Shown here one piece after another: positions 57,343 through 64,000 of a stretch of DNA of 64,000 bases (position 1 is its first letter; every line of letters begins with the position of its first letter). The stretch comes from Chenopodium formosanum (lineage: Eukaryota; Streptophyta; Magnoliopsida; Caryophyllales; Amaranthaceae). The notes beneath the pieces are model-generated. The model worked only from the letters and a program-made list of their open reading frames with translations. It did no database searches and had not been told where the DNA came from. The stretch is from assembly GCA_024500155.1 (NCBI GenBank), contig CM044877.1, forward strand, positions 22,214,001-22,278,000, written 5' to 3'. The position numbers and the translations under genes are program-made.

Positions 57343-59230
57343 CTCACACTGTTCTTGCCCCCCTGTTTTTTGCAGTCTAAAGAGAGCCAAAAACAGAGAG
57401 AAGGGAAAACTCTCGTCCTTCGGGAAGACTCCGAAGAATCGGATATGGACGACCAGCCCATTCGGAAAAGGAGGAGATGAATGGCCATCATCGGCCCTCA
57501 CGACTTACAAACGGGGCCGAGGTCTGTCGGCATTAGCATCAAGGAGCCCGAGGAAGGCGGCGAATTGCCGAGGGTTTCCCCACCACTGCCACAATCTCCG
57601 CCGAAGACCCCTTCCCCACCTCCTGAGATAGAGGTGGACCAAAAGACTCCCGATCCCAAGGGAGGGGTCCCAGCTGAGGGGATTGAAATTAGTGCCGAGG
57701 GGCACGGTGCTGAAGGTGCTGAGAAACCCGCTATTGAGGGTTTCTCAGCTGATATTGCTAGAGAAGTTGAGGCTTTCGTCCTCAACCCCGAAGAAGAAGC
57801 AGATGTCATCATCATCGACTCTGCTGAGAAGGAAGAGAAGACAGCTGAAGAAGAAGAAGCTGAACCTCAAAGGGTTCAGGAAGTTGCTGAGTCTTCCTTC
57901 CCTTCATTCCAGACGCTGCACTCTGGAGATATGGGGTTCTCGGCCTCCCGCATTCCAATTCCAGATCACATCTGGGACATCATATGGGGCCAGAACCGAG
58001 AAGGTGCAGAAGCCTACTTCGGCAATTTTGCTGGGATGTCCGAAGTAGACAGGGCAAGGGTCTGGTCGCTAAAGGCCACTGCTGGGATGGGCGAATCCAG
58101 CAGATCTGTTCCAGACCCTGTAAGGACGAATCAACTGCTGATGATGCAGGTAAATCCTTACACTTGCTTTTATTTTTCTATTCAGCTCTTCAGCTCAAAT
58201 TTATTTATTTATTTATTTATTTACTTTTTAACACTGAGTTGTGCCTCTGTTTCAGTTTGTGCACAATCAGACTCTTACTGTAGAGCTGATAGACACCCTA
58301 CAAAATAGGGTGGATGATGCTGAGCACGCCAAGAAGGTGGCTCTCGAAGAACTGAAGCTTGCTCAGCTGAAACAGGCAGCAGCTGAGGACAAGCAGAAAG
58401 AGGGAGAGGAATACGAAAGAAAAGCTGCTGAAGCCCTCCAAACTTTTTGCGCAGCTATGGAAAAGGAGGATTTCCCCCCACTGATAGAAGGGGAGAACTT
58501 CCTCCAAGACCACATGGGATTGGACGTCACCAAATTCAAGGCTGCCATTGAAAGCCGAATTAGGGATGGAGCTGCTGCACAGGATGAGGTGCAACAGAAG
58601 CTGGAAGCTTTGGAAGCCAGTAGAATGGCTGCTGAAGAGAATCTCCAAGCCTAGAACGTCCAACTCTCAGAGGCTGCTACTGCTGCTGAGGCTGAGAGAG
58701 TTAAGCTCCAAGAGGCTGAGGATCAGCTAAGAATAAAAAATGACGAGTTGACTCAGCTGAAGACTGAAGCTTCAGAGGTTCAGCAAGAGCTGACCGAGCA
58801 GAAGAGTGCCTCTTCCAAGCTCACTGAAGAGCTAAATCAATCCAAGAAAAGCTTGGAGGAGGTACAGAAGAAGCTAGCAGATGCTGAAGCCCTGCTAAAG
58901 ACCCGCATTTATACTCAAGAAGAGTATGAGATGGGTTTCAAGAACGGGTTCAGAGTATGCCGAAGACTCTGTCTCCATGCTGAGCCAAATCTGGACTGGT
59001 CCCAATGTGCTGAATGGGTCCAGGATCCAGAAGATCCTCATATGAAGTTCCCTACTCAGGCCAAAGTTGAGATTCTTGCAGCTGAGGAAGCTGAAGAAGA
59101 AGAAGAGAGGAGGGAACTCGAAGCTGAACGGCTAGAGAAAGAGGCTCAGCAGGGTGCACAGCCTGCTTCATCTGCTGCTGGAGCTGAAGCCAGCATTGCT
59201 GATCACTCTGATCCTCGGGCTGAAGCATAG
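55795..59230 (+). pseudogene. Gene with putative gypsy-type transposon domain and long coiled coil, three in-frame stops
   Basis: Four exons (55795-56821, 56943-57271, 57376-58149, 58256-59230) join in frame to 1,035 codons. After an Arg-rich start, residues of about 120-330 contain a domain like that named putative gypsy type transposon (PF04195) in plants, recognisable by GYVGVYTRQL, FVRDLLIHYKISLCQLTP and WRGQWIWVR. A Pro/Glu-rich acidic linker follows (exon 3), then an extended Glu/Ala/Lys-rich coiled coil (exon 4). The function of the family is not known; a structural, Gag-like role is possible. Stops in frame are TAG 56242-56244, TGA 57478-57480 and TAG 58652-58654. Each fits C-to-T change of CAG, CGA or CAG. 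A 360-bp piece of exon 3 recurs at 38387-38747. Confidence 0.7.
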
Positions 59231-60220
59231 GAACTCGGGCAGTCGTCTTCAAAATCTTGCGGGTCATCATGTGCTCAACTTTAGACTTGCCGCTTCTGAA
59301 ATTTTTTTGCCTTGTTTTTTGCTTCAGCTTGCCTTGATGTACAAACTCCTTTTTTTGTTATTGTATTGTACTTCGACAGCTTTATTTTCCGCTTGTGGGC
59401 GGCTGCCGATACTTCATTATACTTTGAACAATCTGATGTACTTTAGCTCGTTTTTTGAGCCTTTATCTTTTAAATCTAATGCAATTCTTCAATTGCTTTG
59501 TCTTTTTTGAATGCTTTGCTGTTTCTAACTTAGAAAACAAATTTAATCTTCTTCGAAAATCCGCAAAAAATTCCTAAGTACAAAGCTTCAGCTTGAAGAG
59601 TTCTGCTGAAGGTAGCCTTGCACTGATAGTACTTCTTGCCCCCCCTTCAGTAATCTGAAGGCCAAAGTCTTTGGATTACTGAGATAGGGCACTCTGATTT
59701 TCAGACAAGTTCTGAACAAAAAAATTCTAACAACTGTTACTTTCAGTTCTCTGTCTATCCTTAAAAATAGATATCTGAAACACAAGGCCAACTGAAGGCA
59801 ATATTTAAGATAATGGCTTTCTAGGATACAAGGCTCAGCTAAGGCAATATCCCAGATTTGTCCATGGACTCATGTCTTTGAAGAACAAGCCTTACTAAAG
59901 CTTAGCTTCAGCTGAAAGACCAGAGTTCTTTTAAAAAGACGAGTTTGTCAGCAATCTGAAACCCAGTTACCCAAAGGCGAATGTTCCAGACATCAAAATA
60001 CAATTTTCTTTATAAAAAAACAATACAGCCAAGATGCTACCTAATTGCAACATACACTACCCAACTAGACCATTCAATACAGCACATACACTTCAAAACA
60101 AGCCTCCATTTCATGAACCTAGACAGCTTAGTTATTACACCCAACTTTTAACAGAAACTACTGATACTGCAACATATTAGCACAGTGTGCTTGCTTAGTC
60201 TCCTCCATCAAAAGGTCTAC
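59231..60220. other. Noncoding stretch
   Basis: The first 300 bp are T/G-rich and probably include the 3' untranslated region of the preceding gene. The rest is AT-rich with repeated CTTCAGC/GCTGAAG words. No reading frame is supported. Confidence 0.5.
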
Positions 60221-60634
60221 CTATCTCATTAGCCCTGGCCACCACCAATGCCCCTTGACAGCTCCACCTTCTTCATCTTTCTCAGCTAACATATCATCTT
60301 GGCTATCATTAGTTACAATAACATTTTCAGTACCTTCAATTCTGTGCATTTGTGCTCTGCTAAATTGCACAATAGGCAGACACTTATTGTCAGAACTTGT
60401 GCTGATCTTCATGACCCTCTTCCCTGTGCCAGAATTCCTCAGCTCCGAAATCTCATTTGATAATTTATTCAGCTTTCTTTTTAGCTTGCCTATTCTTTTC
60501 TCAGCATGAACTCGAACAGCCCGTGCATCAGATAATTTGCCTTTTAGCCTAGCTTCCCTAAACTGTAACCCAACAAGCCTAGCTTGGACATCGCGGTCTT
60601 CAGCAACTAGACAATCATTGCCATTTCTCCTCAT
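60221..60634 (-). CDS. Basic coiled-coil protein of unknown function, antisense
   Basis: The ATG at 60634 (MRRNGNDC) gives 137 aa. Residues of about 20-65 (REARLKGKLSDARAVRVHAE and KRIGKLKRKLNKLSNEIS) form a strongly basic helical region with heptad spacing. The C-terminal third is acidic (DDMLAEKDEEGG) and ends with WWWPGLMR. A TATATAA box lies about 140 bp upstream on the minus strand (60777-60787). No family is recognised. It is the third of four short antisense genes in the Helitron region. Confidence 0.45.
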   Translation of the reverse strand: MRRNGNDCLVAEDRDVQARLVGLQFREARLKGKLSDARAVRVHAEKRIGKLKRKLNKLSNEISELRNSGTGKRVMKISTSSDNKCLPIVQFSRAQMHRIEGTENVIVTNDSQDDMLAEKDEEGGAVKGHWWWPGLMR

Positions 60635-61599
60635 GTTCAATGTAAGTTAATGCCAGCTTCTGAAGTTTAATAGTTATGGCAGCAAAGCAAATACACTAAC
60701 AATTGAAAAAAAAACAAGACTCAGAAACCTATAATTTATAAAAAAAAAAAGGAATGACAAGGGATAAAAACCTCCTCACTTATATAATGAATAGACTTTT
60801 CCTTATTCAGGTTCAAGACTCACTCCTTTGCTCACATGCAAACTAAAACAACAATGATGCAATACAATTCATCAACAATGCAAAAACCAGAGAATAATAC
60901 CATTGCCAAAAGGATATTATTATACCACTATAATATAATCTTGATTCATGCAACATTTCACTATTTATAGTAATATTACCTTTTTATTCAAAGAATGAAC
61001 TCAAAACTTTTTAAATACATCAGATTTCTATTGCACAAGCAACCATATACTTGCCTGTATCATAAATTACCATCTCTAATAAATAACCTCATAAAAATCA
61101 CTACATTTAGCTCTTCAATGAGCTTGGAAGAGGTAATGCTTACACTGATTGTCTCTCAGTAATCCAAACAATCTCAACTGATTTTGAATTGTTTTCTGAA
61201 TTTAAACACTTAATCCTTTGCCTCAAATTATGCTGGGGAGAAACTTATTGAAGATGCAGAAGAAAAAGAAACAGTTGACAGCAGAATTACCTTAGGACTG
61301 TGTTCTCCCTTTTAAAATTTTGAAAACACCAATATCGGCTTTACTTGATAAGATATGTGTTCAGAATTGTTGTTCAGTTATAATTTTCATGTGACTGTTA
61401 TTTATGAGTGAGAATGAGATCACATCTTTGTAGTAATATTACCTTTTTGTTCAAAGGATGAGCTCTGAACATTTTGAGGAATGATAACAAAATGAGAATT
61501 CAAGGAAACTGACTCAGAAGAAGCAGCATTATCTCAAGATCTTAAACTTGCTGAATCAGGCATAGAACTGTGTATGATAGGATAATGATTATTATTGAT
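60635..61599. other. AT-rich noncoding stretch
   Basis: Apart from the TATA box of the preceding antisense gene, nothing recognisable is present. AGTAATATTACCTTTTTRTTC occurs twice (60970 and 61433), suggesting an old duplication. Confidence 0.45.
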
Positions 61600-61890
61600 C
61601 TAAAGATCAGCATGAAAAGAATTTTGTGAAACTTGAGATGTGACAGAAGGCGAAGTCACACTCTCAAAACCAAAATCAACAATATGAGCAAGAACAGGAC
61701 ACATAAGAATATCTTGTTTTTCAGACTTATAAGGAAAAGTATTCTCAAAGAAGAAGACATCTCTAGACACAAATGTTGTACAAGAATTCAAATCATACAA
61801 CTTGAAATATTTTTCACCAAACATAAATAATCCATTGAGATAACAAGAGCTATAGGACAAACAATGACATTTCTTCTGAAATACTTGCAT
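61600..61890 (-). pseudogene. Ty1/copia polyprotein fragment (end of integrase)
   Basis: The 96-codon open stretch contains KYFKLYDLNSCTTFVSRDV followed by FFENTFPYKS. This matches the conserved segment just after the copia integrase core (KGYKLYDL...FISRDVVFYEDIFPF). The frame is open for nothing else recognisable and there is no reverse transcriptase beside it. It is a short remnant, not a complete element. Confidence 0.75.
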
Positions 61891-62213
61891 ATGTAAAACT
61901 TTAGCCAGTGTTTCCTATTTTCAGGCTGAATCAAAGCCAACCCACAAACCTTTGCCTAACATATAACATCCAATATTGCATTGTTCAATAACACCTAGAC
62001 ACAAACAAGTAATCACAGTCACTCACACTAAATAACAAAAACTAAATAGCAAAAATGAGGAACCAAAAAATTAAAAATTCAAAGTTTAGCAACCAAAAGC
62101 ATACATTCTAATATTATCAAAATTAAAAACAAGTAACATTGTCTTTACAGATTTTAAAACCCCTACATTCATATCAACCCAGCCAAAGTACTTTTAAAAA
62201 TAACTAAAAATGC
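61891..62213. other. AT-rich noncoding stretch
   Basis: Noncoding sequence between the copia fragment and the acidic gene, probably including the latter's 3' untranslated region. No feature recognised. Confidence 0.4.
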
Positions 62214-62912
62214 TTAATCGGAATCAAAACCGTAATATCCATCATCGCTTCCATAAATGTCAGTAGAGTCCGATGAATTGCCCTGCTCCTCAGCTTCTCC
62301 CTCTTCATCTTCTTGCTCCTCTTCAGACTCATGTTCCTCGTTTGCTTGCACCTGTTGCTGCCCCTGCTGCCCTGCACCAGCACCCTCGCCCCCAACAGCA
62401 GGCTCATCTTCTGCTGGTTCAACAAGTGCACCAACCGTAACATCAATCACATGCTTCACCATGCTTTCATTATCGCTGATATCCATATCAGCTTCCCCTG
62501 ATTCATCCCCAGCACCAAACACCAACTTTGTGCCGCTACATTGACCCCTAAACTTAGATGGCTCACCTTGAACCCCTTCAATCCTTCTCATTCTCACAGG
62601 CTCTTCATCAGTATCACTGTCAGTATCGACTTTAATTGGAGTATCATAGTTGCTTCCGAGTTCAGGTTCCTTACCCTTACTTCCGAGTTTTGCCTCTTCA
62701 GCCTTGCTTTTTTTTCGAGCAACCTCATCACACTTGGCTATCTGTGCATCACAATCTTTCGTAGCATCCAACATTTCATCCATCTTCTTTGACGCTTGTG
62801 CTCGCATTTCCGCCCAAGCCACATACTGACCACGGAGACTATCTTTGCGCTTCAGCAGAACATTACGGTACCAATCATCAAAGATTGTATCATTATCGCC
62901 ATTTCCAGCCAT
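62214..62912 (-). CDS. Acidic coiled-coil protein of unknown function, antisense
   Basis: The ATG at 62912 (MAGNGDND) gives 232 aa with no stop. Residues of about 10-85 are helical and charged (DDWYRNVLLKRKDSLRGQYV, then KKMDEMLDATKDCDAQIAKC). The middle is Asp/Glu-rich with VDTDSDTDEEP. The C-terminal half has Gly/Gln-rich (GAGAGQQGQQQVQ) and Glu-rich runs and ends in YYGFDSD. A TATATCC-type box lies about 100 bp upstream (63007-63013). The length of an uninterrupted frame and the box argue for a real gene; the family is unknown. It has the same orientation and general design as the short antisense genes at 51.2, 54.6 and 60.4 kb. Confidence 0.5.
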   Translation of the reverse strand: MAGNGDNDTIFDDWYRNVLLKRKDSLRGQYVAWAEMRAQASKKMDEMLDATKDCDAQIAKCDEVARKKSKAEEAKLGSKGKEPELGSNYDTPIKVDTDSDTDEEPVRMRRIEGVQGEPSKFRGQCSGTKLVFGAGDESGEADMDISDNESMVKHVIDVTVGALVEPAEDEPAVGGEGAGAGQQGQQQVQANEEHESEEEQEDEEGEAEEQGNSSDSTDIYGSDDGYYGFDSD

Positions 62913-64000
62913 TGTAAAACTTAATTTTCAATTGAGGATGAAAGAAAGAAAATAAAGGAGGAAAGAAAACCTTTTCAACTTTCACAGAAAGGAAAATGAA
63001 TTTGGGGATATATGAAGATAATGACGACTCTTCCAATTCTTCCTGCAAACCGTCACTCACTCTTCCTAACATGTCTTTTCATTTGTCTATCATAACATGC
63101 AGAAGCACAAAATAAGTTGCACTATTTCATACAACCCACGTGTACGAGAATACATTCGGATTATAACTTTACATATAAATAATTCAATTCCAACGATTTT
63201 AAAAATTGTTACAATAAATTTAGCGCATAAGAAAATCAAAAACAAAACTATATTTAAACAAATTATAATTTCCCTAGCAACTTTAAAGCACTCATTTTTT
63301 AAAAAAACTCCTTTCCATAACAATAAAAGGCTTATTTTTTTTAAAACAAAACTACTTCACTTTGTGTCACTTAAAATAAATAGTCTAACATATCATATAT
63401 CATATATAAAATCATAGTGTAATTAAATGGCTTTTTTACCAATATTATCATAACATATTGTATATCATATAAGATATATATAATTGTTTTTTTTTTATAA
63501 TGACAACAATAGTCTCCACTACATTTATGGTATGCAAAAACACCTATCCGACCAAATACTTTGTTAAAGGCATACCTATAAATTTATCACAAAAAAATAT
63601 ATGTTTATAATATATAGTTTATATAATTCCAAAAATGGAAAAAAAAAATGATAACAACAAATTGACTAGAATTAGATAACAACAAATTTGGCATACGTCT
63701 CGTAACTTTCTGTATTTTAGTCTACACTTGATTCAAATACAGAAATTGACTAAAATAACAACGATTTAGTACCTACGAAACTAAAATACAGAAATTGACT
63801 AAAATAACAATAGTTACTTCCTTACATTACAATTGGCAATTCATCTCAAAATTTACCTTCCAAATTTGCAAAAGCCCAAACATTGGCCCATACCACAATG
63901 ACAAATAAAAATATACAATCTTGCTATAATTTTTTCTAAATAAAACAAACAATTATAAATTAAATAATATATCAGAGTCCATTCAACCAAATCACCTTTT
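62913..64000. other. AT-rich noncoding stretch to the window edge
   Basis: After the promoter region of the acidic gene there is no recognisable gene. At 63738-63811 a 27-bp word AATACAGAAATTGACTAAAA... occurs twice at 48-bp spacing. ATATCATATAT runs lie at 63390-63410 and 63455-63482. Confidence 0.45.

Larger units (their letters stand above)
37849..64000 (+). mobile_element. Large autonomous-type Helitron, 5' end seen, 3' end not found
   Basis: The 5' end TCCTTACCCTATAAAAGCAC begins directly after A at 37848, inside the 5' LTR of the Athila-like element. The sister LTR has A followed by T at this point, so the insertion obeys the Helitron A/T rule. Within it are a Rep-helicase gene and an RPA-like gene, the two signature genes of plant Helitrons, plus further genes described below. 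I found neither a convincing hairpin plus CTRR end nor the remainder of the LTR (expected to start TACTATATAAAATAG) up to 64000. The given end is therefore only the window edge; sequence beyond about 54 kb may belong to other insertions. Confidence 0.55.

Overview
This is plant nuclear DNA, most likely from a eudicot. It is AT-rich and holds one intronless C2H2 zinc-finger gene and one nine-exon gene for a plastid-targeted Clp protease subunit. Everything else supportable is transposable-element sequence. Frequent TACTCCGTA-type words suggest Amaranthaceae or another Caryophyllales, but that is only an impression.

Layout. A ZAT10/STZ-type repressor lies at 135-863 on the minus strand. The interval 1-16.9 kb is gene-poor and holds small DNA transposons with readable ends: two short Stowaway-like elements of one family (the second near 24.4 kb), a 287-bp Stowaway, a hAT MITE, a Tourist-like MITE, a 364-bp MITE, up to four Helitrons or Helitron ends, a degenerate LTR, and a 23-bp minisatellite family. 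CLPR3 spans 17063-21826 with a MITE and a GT microsatellite in an intron. A 1-kb GC-rich foldback element lies at 22963-23974.

24579-37848 is a minus-strand Ty3/gypsy (Athila-like) retrotransposon. It has gag and aspartic protease remnants and an ATHILA-ORF1-like reading frame, but no reverse transcriptase, RNase H or integrase. Two solo LTRs are nested in it, each with a 5-bp target duplication: one of its own family in opposite orientation (29031-30662) and one of a different family inside its 5' LTR (34716-36596). A GC-rich palindromic word is repeated through its LTRs and spacer.

At 37848/37849 the LTR is cut between A and T by what reads as the 5' end of a large Helitron. Inside it, in order, are a duplicated leader with a captured exon fragment, a spliced gene for a protein with two possible dsRNA-binding-like segments, a seven-exon Rep-helicase gene, an RPA70-like gene, and antisense short coiled-coil or acidic genes. 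A four-exon gene with a putative gypsy-type transposon domain (55795-59230) follows, and it is the apparent source of the captured fragment. I did not find the 3' end of the Helitron or the missing end of the LTR, so it may run past the window.

Main pattern. The Rep-helicase reading frame spans 1,558 codons over seven exons with no frameshift and five in-frame stops. All five stops can be explained by C-to-T change of CAA, CAG or CGA. The same kind of stop interrupts the RPA-like gene, a small antisense gene, the gypsy-type-domain gene and the Athila-like ORFs. This looks like decay by deamination of silenced, methylated DNA.
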